DNA of 64,000 nucleotides. It comes from Bacteroidota bacterium (GTDB lineage: Bacteria; Bacteroidota; Bacteroidia; Chitinophagales; Chitinophagaceae). Numbering within the stretch: the stretch's first letter is position 1; the number at the start of each line of letters is the position of its first letter. Made by a program: the position numbers and the translations under genes. Positions 16,662 to 25,903 of the stretch are shown one piece after another. The stretch is from the NCBI GenBank assembly GCA_018267915.1, contig JAFDXN010000014.1, forward strand, positions 106,251-170,250, given 5' to 3'. The notes under the pieces were generated by a model. The model saw nothing but the letters and a program-made list of their open reading frames with translations, had not been told where the DNA came from and made no database searches.

Positions 16662-17807
16662 TTATTTCGCCAGCCTGATGCCGGTATATTGCCAGCGAAG
16701 CTGTGGGTGAAAAAAGTTCCTGTATGTATTGCGACTATGGCCGGGAGGCGTAACAACCGAAGAGCCGCGCAATACCATCTGGTTGATCATAAACTTGCCA
16801 TTGTACTCTCCTATAGCTCCCTCTGCCTTCACAAATCCGGGATAAGGCAGGTAGGCGCTATCGGTCCACTCCCAACGTTTGCCCCACTCAAATTTATCCG
16901 ACGCCGCTTCCCATTCAAATTCCGTTGGCAGGCGCATTCCCCTCCATGCCGCGTATGCTGCGGCCTCATAAAAACTGACGTGACACAAAGCAGCATCCGG
17001 ATCAACGGGCTGCAAGCCCTGTGTAGTGTAATGATGCCAGGCACCGTCTATCAAATGCCAGTACATAGGCGATTGAACACAATTGTTCTTTACCCATTCC
17101 CAGCCTTCGGAATGCCAATGGCGAAAATCGGAATACCCGCCTGCCTGCATAAACTCAAGGAATTCCGCATTGGTGACGAGCGACCCCGATATACTATAGT
17201 CCTGCAAATACACTTTGTGGCGGCCTAGTTCATTGTCGAAACAAAAACCGTTCCCAGTATGGCCGATCTCGTATATGCCGGCAGGCATGTCAACAAATCC
17301 GCTTCGGCCTGCGCCACCAGCATCCAGGGGCTTCGAATCATAGGCCGGTAATAGCGGATTATTACCCAAAATGAATTTGATATCTGTACATAGCAGTTCC
17401 TGGTGCTGCTCTTCATGGTTAAGCCCCAACACAAGGAGATCGTATAGCTCTTTCGGGAGTTCACCTGAAAGCAAGGAATTCATTGCATCATCAACATGCT
17501 TACGGTAACAGTATACATCCGCTACGCCGGGGCGGCTTAGATTGCCACGGTCCGTACGCACCACGCGCGCCCCAACAGTTTCATAATAGCTATTGAATAC
17601 AAAATTGTAGTTCGGGTCGAACTCGTTGTAGTCTTTCTGGTTTGGTTTGAGTATAAATGTTTCGAAGAACCAGGTGGTATGGCCCAGGTGCCACTTAGGA
17701 GGGCTCACATCCACCACGGGCTGCACCACATAGTCTTCCGTCTGCAGGGGTTTGCAGATGTCTTCCGTCCTTTGCCTTACTTCCTTATATTTTTCTAATA
17801 AACCCAT
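16662..17807 (-). CDS. egtB: Hercynine oxygenase EgtB (sulfoxide synthase)
   Basis: The 381-aa non-heme iron enzyme joins hercynine to a thiol donor with O2 to form a sulfoxide. The N-terminal DinB-like domain provides the iron ligands: His in WHLGHTTWFFE (about residue 40) and the HxxxH of NHEEQHQEL (about 130). The C-terminal formylglycine-generating-enzyme-like domain (about 170-381) shows RLPTEFEWE and ends GIRLAK. It is coupled to egtD. Absence of EgtA suggests the cysteine- rather than gamma-glutamylcysteine-using branch, which is inferred. Confidence 0.92.
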   Translation of the reverse strand: MGLLEKYKEVRQRTEDICKPLQTEDYVVQPVVDVSPPKWHLGHTTWFFETFILKPNQKDYNEFDPNYNFVFNSYYETVGARVVRTDRGNLSRPGVADVYCYRKHVDDAMNSLLSGELPKELYDLLVLGLNHEEQHQELLCTDIKFILGNNPLLPAYDSKPLDAGGAGRSGFVDMPAGIYEIGHTGNGFCFDNELGRHKVYLQDYSISGSLVTNAEFLEFMQAGGYSDFRHWHSEGWEWVKNNCVQSPMYWHLIDGAWHHYTTQGLQPVDPDAALCHVSFYEAAAYAAWRGMRLPTEFEWEAASDKFEWGKRWEWTDSAYLPYPGFVKAEGAIGEYNGKFMINQMVLRGSSVVTPPGHSRNTYRNFFHPQLRWQYTGIRLAK

Positions 17808-17894
17808 AGTTATTGCAGTACAGCGCTTAATAGCTTTAAAGATATTAGTGTCTTATCCCATTGCCGATATTTTGTACCTATAGGACATTACCAT

Positions 17895-19466
17895 TTATTT
17901 ATTCTTATCAATATACGCCTTTAGGTCCGAGATAGTTTTTATTCCCAACTCATTGGCTTGTCGTTTCCGCATCATCAGCGCGTAGGCATTGTTGAAGCCT
18001 ATCGGCTTAAGCCATTTAATGCCATACCGGCTCATGAAATTATCTTTCACGTACTCGTAAACGGCGTTTTTATCGGTTATCAATTTATTAACTGTCTCTG
18101 TATCAGCCTGCAGCAGCACTAACAAACCCGTGCCAGTATATTCAGGGTACATGTCGATCTGCTTATTGGTCATTGCATCGAAACATATCTTTGTACCGCC
18201 GAGACCGGTTTTCGTCTCAACGTCCAGGTCGGTGTAGCCCCTGATGAGCATGCTGTACATATTGATGAGTATGTACTGTTCGCCGAATATTTTGGAGCCG
18301 ATCCGGATAGTTGCTTTTTTGCCGTTGCGCGGTTCCTTATACAAACCATTGCTGGTAAGGAAATCCTTCGCGATCTTATCCGGCAACTCATGCAGATAAT
18401 CGGCCCTGTAGTTTAGCTCAGTCATGATAGAATCGCTAATGCGACCAGCGAGCAAGTTCAGGGCATCCTCCAGTTCCGGGTACTGTTGCAATACCTCTGC
18501 GCGCACTATGGGCGCCGCATAGTAAGGCGGAAAAATATTCTTATCGTCCTGCAAGCTCAGCAGATCATAAGCCTTGAGCCGGCCATCAGTACTATAGCCA
18601 CTGATGAGGTCCAGCTTCTTTTCATATACGGCTTTGTACATCACTGCATCGCTTATTACAACCGTGCGTACGCGCATGCCGTACTTCTGTTTCAGACCCA
18701 GGTAACCATCTGTGCGGCCCATAAACTCGGGCGTAAAGCCAGCGAGTATCTTTCCTTCGTAAGCTGCCGGCACCAGGTAAAACGAAGAAAGGAGAAAGCC
18801 AAGTATGGGAAGTAGTAGCATCGCCATCCGCAGCTTGCGCCCGCTAAGCGACTGAATGCGTGACAAAAGAAAGTCAAATAAAATGGCGAGCAAAGCAGCA
18901 GGTATAGCCCCGGCCAGGATCATATTGGTATTGTTGAGCGAAATGCCGCCGAAGATAAACTCCCCCAGTCCGCCGGCAGCAATGAAGGCAGCCAGCGTGG
19001 CCACCCCCACGTTAATCACCGTGGCTGTGCGGATACCCGCTAGTATCACCGGCATAGCCAGGGGCAGCTCTACGTTTTTTAATACTTGCGCAGGTGTCAT
19101 GCCCATGCCTTTGGCAGCCTCGCGCACGGCCGGATCGACCCCGGTGATGCCCGTATAGGTATTGCGAATAATGGGCAACAGGGCGTAAAGAAAAAGCGCA
19201 GCGATAGCAGGCTTTGCGCCGATACCTAATATGGGAATCATGAAGCCCAACAACGCAATACTCGGAATAGTTTGCATTATGCCTGCAAACCCCAATACAA
19301 TTCCAGCCAGCTTTTTCCTTTTCGCGATCAGGATACCAAGTGGCAAGCCGATGGCAACCGCAATGAGTAAGGAAATAAAAGTGAGCCCTATGTGCTGCAA
19401 AGCCTGCTCGAACAGCTTATCGCGCTGCTGTGCCATAAATTGCCAAAGACTTTGCTGTTCGTTCAT
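17895..19466 (-). CDS. Fused permease and substrate-binding protein of an osmoprotectant-type ABC importer
   Basis: The 523-aa fusion has residues 1-235 as a multi-span permease with the EAA loop (EAAKGMGMTPAQVLKNVELP). Residues 245-523 form an OpuAC/YehZ-type binding domain (IRIGSKIFGEQYIL, DMYPEYTGTGL). The binding domain follows a hydrophobic anchor and faces the periplasm. Relatives import glycine betaine, choline or carnitine. Permease-binding fusions are common in this family. Its start overlaps the stop of the ATPase gene by 4 bp, so the two are translationally coupled. The exact substrate cannot be read from sequence. Confidence 0.88.
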   Translation of the reverse strand: MNEQQSLWQFMAQQRDKLFEQALQHIGLTFISLLIAVAIGLPLGILIAKRKKLAGIVLGFAGIMQTIPSIALLGFMIPILGIGAKPAIAALFLYALLPIIRNTYTGITGVDPAVREAAKGMGMTPAQVLKNVELPLAMPVILAGIRTATVINVGVATLAAFIAAGGLGEFIFGGISLNNTNMILAGAIPAALLAILFDFLLSRIQSLSGRKLRMAMLLLPILGFLLSSFYLVPAAYEGKILAGFTPEFMGRTDGYLGLKQKYGMRVRTVVISDAVMYKAVYEKKLDLISGYSTDGRLKAYDLLSLQDDKNIFPPYYAAPIVRAEVLQQYPELEDALNLLAGRISDSIMTELNYRADYLHELPDKIAKDFLTSNGLYKEPRNGKKATIRIGSKIFGEQYILINMYSMLIRGYTDLDVETKTGLGGTKICFDAMTNKQIDMYPEYTGTGLLVLLQADTETVNKLITDKNAVYEYVKDNFMSRYGIKWLKPIGFNNAYALMMRKRQANELGIKTISDLKAYIDKNK

Positions 19467-20407
19467 TGCAATGTAGCTGTGTATTCGCTGAACAATCGCA
19501 GGAGACTATCCTTGCCGATGCGTTTTACTTTACCGTTATTTTTGTCGGCCACGTAAATGGCATTTTTATCTCCCATTTTTTCCATAGCATCCCATATACT
19601 ATAGTCGCTGGTCATTATTACCGGCCCCGGTTCGGCATCGAAGCCATACCATATATCGCGGAGCTTCACCGTTTTCAATGCTGCCTGCAGGTAATGGCCT
19701 GAGAAAAAACTGCGCACAAAATCACTGGCGGGTTTGAACAGCAATTCTGCCGCAGTGCCCTGCTGCTGTATGCGGCCCTTATCCATCAGGCATATCCTAT
19801 CGCCTATCTCAAAGGCCTCATCGATATCGTGCGTCACCATCACTATTGTCTTCTTCTCATATTCATCGAGCTGCACCAATTCTTTGCGTATATGCGTGCG
19901 CGTCACAGGGTCGAGCGCACCAAATGGTTCATCCATTAATATTATTGGTGGATCGGCTGCCAAACCGCGTGCTATGTTTACGCGCTGCTGCTGGCCACCG
20001 CTCAGCTGTGCAGGATAATAATTGGCGTATTCGCGCGGCAGATGCAGTTTTTCAAGCAGCTCTTTGACTCGTGCATCTGTTCTGTCCCTGCTCCAGCCGA
20101 GAAGGCGCGGCACTACCGCAATATTCTCAGCCACAGTATAATGGGGGAAAAGACTATTGCCCTGCAATATGTAACCGATGCTCCGTCGTAACATTTCGGG
20201 CTGCTGAGCGGTGATTTTCCTGGCCTGGATGCTGATCTCGCCTGCCGAAGGTTCGATCAAGCGATTAAGCATTTTGAGCGTGGTGGTCTTGCCGCAGCCA
20301 CTGGTGCCGAGCAGGATAAATTTTTCACCCTGTTTGACCTCAAAAGAGATGCCGGCCACCGCCCGGGTAGCGCCGTAATTTTTTGAAAGGTGCTTTACGT
20401 TTATCAT
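19463..20407 (-). CDS. ATP-binding subunit of the osmoprotectant-type ABC importer
   Basis: The roughly 314-aa ATPase has Walker A GTSGCGKTT, signature LSGGQQQRV, Walker B IILMDEPFGALD, and a short C-terminal regulatory region resembling a single CBS-type unit. It powers the membrane/binding fusion encoded immediately downstream. The open frame extends to 20512, but I set the start at ATG 20407 because the family begins MInVkhLSKnYG; the upstream extension is hydrophobic and not family-like. An intermediate ATG at 20443 is possible. Confidence 0.88.
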   Translation of the reverse strand: MINVKHLSKNYGATRAVAGISFEVKQGEKFILLGTSGCGKTTTLKMLNRLIEPSAGEISIQARKITAQQPEMLRRSIGYILQGNSLFPHYTVAENIAVVPRLLGWSRDRTDARVKELLEKLHLPREYANYYPAQLSGGQQQRVNIARGLAADPPIILMDEPFGALDPVTRTHIRKELVQLDEYEKKTIVMVTHDIDEAFEIGDRICLMDKGRIQQQGTAAELLFKPASDFVRSFFSGHYLQAALKTVKLRDIWYGFDAEPGPVIMTSDYSIWDAMEKMGDKNAIYVADKNNGKVKRIGKDSLLRLFSEYTATLQ

Positions 20408-20566
20408 TGGCGTCAACAGGGCATCTGCTTCTCTAACATGCATTAGTAATATAATGAAAGGAAGGGGAAAATCAAGCTGTTGGAAAAAATACGTGAGATA
20501 TATAATACCCACTGCTTATATTCGCAAGCAAATTTTGTTTCTTAAAATCATAAAATACTCTTTTTC

Positions 20567-21793
20567 ATGGCGAAAATTAAAGTTGCGAATCCTGTTGTGG
20601 AACTGGATGGTGATGAAATGACACGCATCATCTGGAAGTTCATTAAAGACAAACTGATACTTCCTTACCTCGATATAGACATCAAATACTACGACCTGGG
20701 CGTAGAATACCGCGACGAAACCAACGACCAGGTAACCATAGATGCAGCCAACGCTATAAAACAATACGGCGTGGGTATCAAATGCGCTACCATCACCCCG
20801 GATGAAGCCCGTGTGGAAGAGTTCAAACTGAAACAAATGTGGAAGAGCCCCAACGGCACTATCCGTAATATACTGGACGGCACGGTGTTCCGTGAGCCCA
20901 TCGTTATCAATAACATCCCACGCCTGGTGCCCAACTGGACAGCGCCTATCTGCATAGGCCGTCATGCATTCGGCGATCAGTACCGTGCTACCGACTTTGT
21001 AACAAAAGGCAAGGGTAAGCTGACTGTAAAATTTGAAGGTGAGAACGGCGAAGTGATAGAGCATGAGGTGTACAACTTCAAAGGCGACGGCGTGGCGCTG
21101 ACCATGTACAACACCGACGAGTCGATCATGGGCTTTGCGCGTGCGTGCTTCAACACGGCGCTGCAAAAAGGCTGGCCGCTGTACCTCTCGACCAAGAATA
21201 CCATCCTGAAAAAGTATGATGGCCGCTTTAAGGACATCTTCGAGAATATTTATCAAACAGAGTTCAAAGACCAATTCGAAAAAGCAGGGATAACTTACGA
21301 GCACCGCCTGATAGACGACATGGTGGCGAGCGCACTGAAGTGGAACGGCAACTTCGTGTGGGCCTGTAAGAACTATGACGGCGACGTGCAGAGCGACACC
21401 GTGGCACAAGGTTTTGGATCATTGGGCCTGATGACCTCAACGCTCATCACTCCTGATGGCAAAACCATGGAGGCCGAAGCGGCACACGGCACCGTGACCC
21501 GCCACTACCGCGACCACCAGAAAGGCAAGCCCACATCTACCAACCCGATAGCCTCCATCTTCGCATGGACAAGGGGCCTGATGTTCCGCGGCAAGCTGGA
21601 TGGCAACCAGGAGCTGATAGACTTCTGCCATGCGCTGGAGCAGGTATGCATCGAAACTGTGGAAAGCGGCAAGATGACCAAGGACCTCGCGGTATGTATA
21701 CACGGCAACAAGGTGGAGCATGGTGCGCACTACCTCTACACCGAGGAATTTCTGGATGCGCTGGATGAGAATCTGAAGAAGAAAATAGCTTAG
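20567..21793 (+). CDS. icd: NADP-dependent isocitrate dehydrogenase, eukaryotic-like dimeric type
   Basis: The 408-aa enzyme oxidatively decarboxylates isocitrate to 2-oxoglutarate in the TCA cycle. It begins with the characteristic [16 protein letters not shown] and later shows [18 protein letters not shown] (substrate-binding Ser/Asn/Arg), DDMVASALK and [16 protein letters not shown] (coenzyme loop). This is the homodimeric IDH1/2-like class rather than the E. coli-type enzyme. Length is typical. It is monocistronic, with a terminator at 21811-21838. Confidence 0.95.
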   Translation: MAKIKVANPVVELDGDEMTRIIWKFIKDKLILPYLDIDIKYYDLGVEYRDETNDQVTIDAANAIKQYGVGIKCATITPDEARVEEFKLKQMWKSPNGTIRNILDGTVFREPIVINNIPRLVPNWTAPICIGRHAFGDQYRATDFVTKGKGKLTVKFEGENGEVIEHEVYNFKGDGVALTMYNTDESIMGFARACFNTALQKGWPLYLSTKNTILKKYDGRFKDIFENIYQTEFKDQFEKAGITYEHRLIDDMVASALKWNGNFVWACKNYDGDVQSDTVAQGFGSLGLMTSTLITPDGKTMEAEAAHGTVTRHYRDHQKGKPTSTNPIASIFAWTRGLMFRGKLDGNQELIDFCHALEQVCIETVESGKMTKDLAVCIHGNKVEHGAHYLYTEEFLDALDENLKKKIA

Positions 21794-21810
21794 AAGAACT
21801 ACAATAATAA

Positions 21811-21838
21811 AAAGATCCCGGCTAAACCCGGGATCTTT
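21811..21838. terminator. Bidirectional terminator between icd and the parDE locus
   Basis: AAAGATCCCGG (21811-21821) and CCGGGATCTTT (21828-21838) form a perfect 11-bp stem with a 6-nt loop. The A and T ends serve both strands. It abuts the stop of the convergent parE remnant. Confidence 0.85.
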
Positions 21839-22133
21839 CTATTTAAGAAAATTAGGCATATCCATGCTGGCGTGAAGTACCCGGATTATAACTAGTCGTC
21901 CACGATCAATACGGTAAAATACTATGTGGCTTTCCTTATTGATGCTTCTCACACCCTGCTTTATCTCATTCCCTTCCCTACCAAGCTCTTTGTTGTCACA
22001 AAGCAATGCAAATAGAAAGTCAAAGTCTTCAAGATATTTTATCGCCTGGTCTAAACCGAAACGCTCCGCTGTGTATTCAAAAATGTTCTTCCAGGTCTTT
22101 ATCCGCCTCTTGAGATAATATATATTGAGGCAT
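21839..22133 (-). pseudogene. parE: ParE/RelE-type toxin gene broken by a frameshift
   Basis: The frame starts at ATG 22133, 4 bp after the ParD stop, and encodes MPQYILSQEADKDLEE before running into TGA. One base out of frame it resumes as IFEYTAERFGLDQAIKYL and continues through LGREGNEIKQGVRSINKESH, IVFYRIDRGRLVIIRVLH and a final MDMPNFLK. The combined product is a complete ParE toxin of about 97 residues. The gene length (295 nt) equals 98 codons plus one base, so a single inserted base near 22080-22090 explains it. Unless this is an assembly error, the toxin is inactive. Confidence 0.8.
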
Positions 22134-22137
22134 GAGA

Positions 22138-22368
22138 CTATTTCCGGTCTTTTAGCTTAGTCTTTACAATGTCCTTGACCGTTCGGTTGCTATCCGGGCT
22201 ATTCCAGCCTTTCTCAATCTCCTGCCTCAGCTCCTCCAACACTTTGTTCCGGTAAAGCTCATGTAAACGAAGGGCATCTCTTACCACCTCAGATGCATTC
22301 TGGTAGTCTCCTGAGGCTAACTGTTCGTTTATATATCTTTCCTGTTTTTCGGTGAAACTGACGTTCAT
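22138..22368 (-). CDS. parD: ParD-type antitoxin
   Basis: The 76-aa antitoxin has an N-terminal ribbon-helix-helix: MNVSFTEKQERYINEQLASG, then YQNASEVVRDALRLHE. A charged C-terminal tail would wrap the toxin. The frame is open upstream to 22482, but ATG 22368 starts exactly at the family N-terminus. It normally represses its own promoter and neutralises ParE. The partner toxin gene directly downstream is frameshifted, so this may now be an orphan antitoxin or regulator. Confidence 0.88.
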   Translation of the reverse strand: MNVSFTEKQERYINEQLASGDYQNASEVVRDALRLHELYRNKVLEELRQEIEKGWNSPDSNRTVKDIVKTKLKDRK

Positions 22369-22649
22369 TTTAATACTTTTAGTAAAGTTACGGGTTATGG
22401 CCAAAATGGACAAATATGGACGTCTGTACCATAAGAATTTTTTAACTGTCCTGACGTTGCAAGCACGGCGCACACGCATCACATTAATTACTAAGGAGAT
22501 GCAAATTATATTGAAGTGCTAAGGCATAAATCAGTATAAAACAGTAACTTCGCAGCCTGTTAAAATTTGGGCACTTATTATCTTGCAGTATATATGTACT
22601 TGTTTTGGCACTAGCCTTGCAATACCAAACAGGATAAAAAACGCAGGCA

Positions 22650-22967
22650 ATGAAATGGCTGATACTGGCTATAGGGATCATCTTTGAGGTGCTAGGCACT
22701 ATCAGCATGAAATATGCTGACGGCTTCACCAAACTGGTTCCCTCGATACTGGTATTCCTGTTTTATGGCATCAGCCTGGCGGTATTGGTTTTTGTGCTTG
22801 AAAAGATGGAAGTGAGCATTGCATATGCTATATGGGCCAGCGCAGGTACCGCGCTGATCGCAATTATCGGCATTATGTTTTACCACGAGCATGTTTCACT
22901 ATTGAAACTGGTGTCGATAGGTTTGATAATACTTGGCATACTGGGCCTGGAGTTGTCATCCGATTAA
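22650..22967 (+). CDS. Small multidrug resistance (SMR) family transporter
   Basis: The 105-aa four-helix transporter has the essential membrane Glu in FEVLGTISMKYADGFTK (helix 1), and helix 3 carries the family motif AYAIWASAGTALIAIIG. Length (about 105-110) matches EmrE/SugE proteins. It works as a dual-topology dimer exchanging protons for cationic compounds or guanidinium. The subtype is not resolved. It precedes the SDR gene by 21 bp. Confidence 0.92.
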   Translation: MKWLILAIGIIFEVLGTISMKYADGFTKLVPSILVFLFYGISLAVLVFVLEKMEVSIAYAIWASAGTALIAIIGIMFYHEHVSLLKLVSIGLIILGILGLELSSD

Positions 22968-22988
22968 TTTTTTTGACGATAAGGAATT

Positions 22989-24152
22989 ATGAATATTTTT
23001 TTAACCGGAGCTACGGGATTAGTTGGTGGAGAGTTGCTCGTCACGCTTTCTAAACGGCCGGAGGTAGATCAAATTTACTGCCTCATCCGTTCTCAGACGC
23101 ATGAAGAAGCAATGGAGCGACTGGAGAAGGTCTTCGATCTGCACGAGGACGAGTTCGACAGGAGCAGGATCATCCCGGTTTTGGGCAATCTTTTTGACGA
23201 TGACCTGACTGGATCGTTGATCAGCAACACCGCACTTAACAACATTGATGTAGTCGTTCACTCTGCCGCGAACACTTCTTTCTCGCGTGTGAATGATGAC
23301 CTGGTAGAGAAAGCCAACATCGGCGGGCTTACCAAGATCTTACTGTGGGCAAAACAACTACCTCATCTGCAGACCTTCCTTTACATCGGTACCGCCACCA
23401 TATGCGGTAAGGATGTGAAAGACCGTATAGTGCACGAGGATGAGTCGCCCAACCTGGAGGCTACGCACCTGGTAAAGTATACCTATACCAAGATGAAGGG
23501 TGAGTTGCTGATACGCGAACATTTGCCCGAAGACAAAATACTGATAGCGCGCCCGTCGATCATCATGGGCGACAGCCGCAATGTAGTGCCGCGTTCACCG
23601 GTGATACTTTGGGCCATGGCGACCATCAATCATTTGCGCCTGATACCGGTGAATGAATATGCACAACTGGATATCATTCCTGTGGACTATGCAGCAAGGG
23701 CTATCGTAGGACTGCTGTTCGCGCCTAACAGGCATTACCATGTGTACCATGTCTCTTCCGGGGAGGAAGGAGCAACGACTGCGAACAAGCTGTCGAAAAC
23801 GCTTTCCGCCTACTTCGATGAAATGCCACCCTTCAACTTCATCAACAAGTCGATGCTGAACCAGGTGAAGCATTGGGCTAAGAACAGGCTGGCACCCGAT
23901 AGTGAGTTATATGGCTACCGCGAGTACCTTGACTACTGGAAAGACACCTTCCAGGATAAGAGCAAGCTGCGTGTGCTCTTCTCAGGCCTCGACCCTTACC
24001 TGGAGTTCATGGAACTGGGCCACGTGTTCGACAATGCCCGCCTGCTGGAAGACGTAGATATAGAAAACTCCATACCCGCTGATATATACATCAATAACTC
24101 CATGCAATTTGTCGAAAAGCTCGACATCCTGGAAGGGGCGATTGACCCATAA
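22989..24152 (+). CDS. Thioester-reductase-like SDR (NAD-binding_4)
   Basis: The 387-aa extended short-chain dehydrogenase has an N-terminal GATGLVGG nucleotide-binding loop, a catalytic YTKMK (YxxxK), and VHSAANTSFSR as the substrate-side block. This pattern is the male-sterility/thioester-reductase group, which reduces acyl-CoA or acyl-carrier thioesters to aldehyde or alcohol. There is no adenylation or carrier domain, so it is a standalone reductase. A possible role is wax or aldehyde formation from fatty acyl-CoA, which is inferred. A terminator follows at 24161. Confidence 0.8.
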   Translation: MNIFLTGATGLVGGELLVTLSKRPEVDQIYCLIRSQTHEEAMERLEKVFDLHEDEFDRSRIIPVLGNLFDDDLTGSLISNTALNNIDVVVHSAANTSFSRVNDDLVEKANIGGLTKILLWAKQLPHLQTFLYIGTATICGKDVKDRIVHEDESPNLEATHLVKYTYTKMKGELLIREHLPEDKILIARPSIIMGDSRNVVPRSPVILWAMATINHLRLIPVNEYAQLDIIPVDYAARAIVGLLFAPNRHYHVYHVSSGEEGATTANKLSKTLSAYFDEMPPFNFINKSMLNQVKHWAKNRLAPDSELYGYREYLDYWKDTFQDKSKLRVLFSGLDPYLEFMELGHVFDNARLLEDVDIENSIPADIYINNSMQFVEKLDILEGAIDP

Positions 24153-24160
24153 TATTCTGA

Positions 24161-24183
24161 AAGTCCCGCTAAAAGCGGGACTT
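24161..24183 (+). terminator. Intrinsic terminator after the SDR gene
   Basis: AAGTCCCGC and GCGGGACTT form a perfect 9-bp stem with a TAAAA loop and a downstream T-rich tail, 8 bp after the stop. Confidence 0.8.
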
Positions 24184-24251
24184 CTTATTTATATCGGAAT
24201 TCACTCTTATTTATCCTAATTTCGCAGCTCTGAATTTAGAATTAATTACTC

Positions 24252-25229
24252 ATGGGATTATTTGATAAGCTCTTCAAACGGAACAAAGACCAGCAGGAAC
24301 AAAAGGAAGCACTGGACGAGGGCCTGAAGAAAACCAAGGAAGGCTTTTTTTCAAAGCTGACCAAGGCCATAGCAGGCAAGGACAAGGTAGATGAAGAAGT
24401 GCTGGACGACCTGGAAGATGCGCTGGTAAGTGCCGATGTGGGTATTGATACCACCGTCGCTATTATCAATCGCATCGAAGCGCGTGTGTCTAAGGATAAA
24501 TACCTTGGCACATCACAGCTCAACGATATACTGCAGGAGGAGATCATGGGCATGCTGACGGATGCGCCTTCTAATGAGTTTGAAACATTCGACACACCTC
24601 CCGGCAAGAAGCCTTATGTGATATTGGTAGTGGGCGTGAATGGCGTGGGCAAGACTACGACGATCGGCAAGCTGGCTTATAACTTCAAGAAGAATGGCAA
24701 GAGCGTTCTGCTTGGCGCTGCTGATACCTTCCGCGCGGCGGCTGTGGACCAGCTCACCATATGGAGCGAACGCGTAGGAGTACCTATCGTGAAAAAAGAA
24801 ATGGGCAGCGACCCAAGTGCCGTGGCTTTTGAAACCGTACAAAACGGAATAGCCCAAAGTGCCGACGTTATAATTATAGATACAGCAGGTCGCCTGCACA
24901 ATAAAGCCCACCTGATGGATGAGCTTGGCAAAATACGCCGTGTGATAGGCAAGAAAATGCCAGATGCTCCGCATGAGGTGATACTGGTACTGGACGGCAG
25001 CACCGGACAAAATGCCCTGGAACAGGCAAAACACTTTACTGCAGCAACCGATGTAACTGCGATGGCCATTACGAAGCTCGATGGCACCGCAAAGGGCGGT
25101 GTAGTATTAGCTATAGCCAACCAGTTCAAGATACCGGTTAAGTACATAGGCGTTGGCGAAAGGATGGAAGACCTGCAGGTATTCAACAAAGCAGAGTTTG
25201 TAGACAGTCTATTCAGTCTTGAAAAGTAA
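24252..25229 (+). CDS. ftsY: Signal recognition particle receptor FtsY
   Basis: The 325-aa SRP GTPase docks ribosome-SRP complexes at the membrane. A short charged A region precedes the N domain (about 30-105). The G domain carries G1 GVNGVGKTT, DTFRAAAVDQL, G3 DTAGR, G4 TKLDG and the family KYIGVGERMEDLQ segment. The acidic A domain is brief, as is usual in Bacteroidota. The stop overlaps the start of the following HhH gene. Confidence 0.95.
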   Translation: MGLFDKLFKRNKDQQEQKEALDEGLKKTKEGFFSKLTKAIAGKDKVDEEVLDDLEDALVSADVGIDTTVAIINRIEARVSKDKYLGTSQLNDILQEEIMGMLTDAPSNEFETFDTPPGKKPYVILVVGVNGVGKTTTIGKLAYNFKKNGKSVLLGAADTFRAAAVDQLTIWSERVGVPIVKKEMGSDPSAVAFETVQNGIAQSADVIIIDTAGRLHNKAHLMDELGKIRRVIGKKMPDAPHEVILVLDGSTGQNALEQAKHFTAATDVTAMAITKLDGTAKGGVVLAIANQFKIPVKYIGVGERMEDLQVFNKAEFVDSLFSLEK

Positions 25230-25509
25230 AACGTCACAGGTAGATAAAGAAATAGCCTTAAAGGAACTCCGGCAGATACCCGGCGTAGGCAAGTCCATTG
25301 CTCATGACCTGTGGAATATCGATATCAGGTCGGTGGCTGATCTGAAGGGTAAAGATCCGGAAGTACTTTACGACCTTTCCAACAGCTTTGCCGGCGCTGT
25401 GCAAGACCGGTGCCTGCTATATGTATTCCGTTGTGCAGTGTACTATGCGGAGACTCCTCCTGGCAAAAGAAGGCCTGAGAAGCTGAAGTGGTGGAACTGG
25501 AAAGATTAA
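25219..25509 (+). CDS. Helix-hairpin-helix protein of the Cdd1 family
   Basis: The 96-aa protein has a helix-hairpin-helix around IPGVGKSIAHDLWNI, followed by a conserved region with YDLSNSFAG and a C-terminal RRPEKLKWWNWKD. This matches the small family called pathogenicity locus or Cdd1, whose function is not established; HhH motifs usually bind DNA non-specifically. It starts with TTG at 25219 and overlaps the ftsY stop by 11 bp, so it is probably translated by reinitiation. Confidence 0.75.
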   Translation: MKSKTSQVDKEIALKELRQIPGVGKSIAHDLWNIDIRSVADLKGKDPEVLYDLSNSFAGAVQDRCLLYVFRCAVYYAETPPGKRRPEKLKWWNWKD

Positions 25510-25528
25510 TTTGTATCTTTTCCTTTCG

Positions 25529-25903
25529 ATGCGCGGCATTTATTCAGTCATCCTGTTAGCAAGCATTATCATTGCTTCCTTGCTGTTTCAAAGCAAAGCG
25601 GCGGATACGTTCGACAATGTAGATACATTCCACAAAGGTTTGGCCGGCATCGAAAAACACCTGGCTACCGGCGCTAATATTTACCTACAGGCAAGCGATC
25701 GCAGAGAAATGCTGCTCTTCCCCGTAAGTTATAACCTTGTGCCCGCACAAGCTGCAAATAATGACCACGGGCTCGACACCATTCTTACCATCGCAAAAAC
25801 AACGGATAGCGACAGCATCATAAACGCGATGCTGAGAGGCCGAAAGATCATCTGGAACAATCGCGACAGCCAGTATTATTACTTCTTAAGTTCGGGCCAT
25901 TGA
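25529..25903 (+). CDS. Unrecognised exported or anchored protein (124 aa)
   Basis: An N-terminal hydrophobic segment (about residues 5-20) is a signal peptide or anchor. The remainder is a small soluble domain rich in Asp/Asn. No family is recognised. The frame opens at TTG 25511, but ATG 25529 sits directly before the hydrophobic segment. Its stop overlaps the ATG of the GT-C-like membrane gene (TGATG), so the two probably act together. Confidence 0.6.
   Translation: MRGIYSVILLASIIIASLLFQSKAADTFDNVDTFHKGLAGIEKHLATGANIYLQASDRREMLLFPVSYNLVPAQAANNDHGLDTILTIAKTTDSDSIINAMLRGRKIIWNNRDSQYYYFLSSGH

Noticed and set aside
22484..22732. 82-aa minus-strand frame opposite the SMR gene start
   Set aside because: It has no recognisable features and overlaps the promoter and start of the well-supported SMR transporter.
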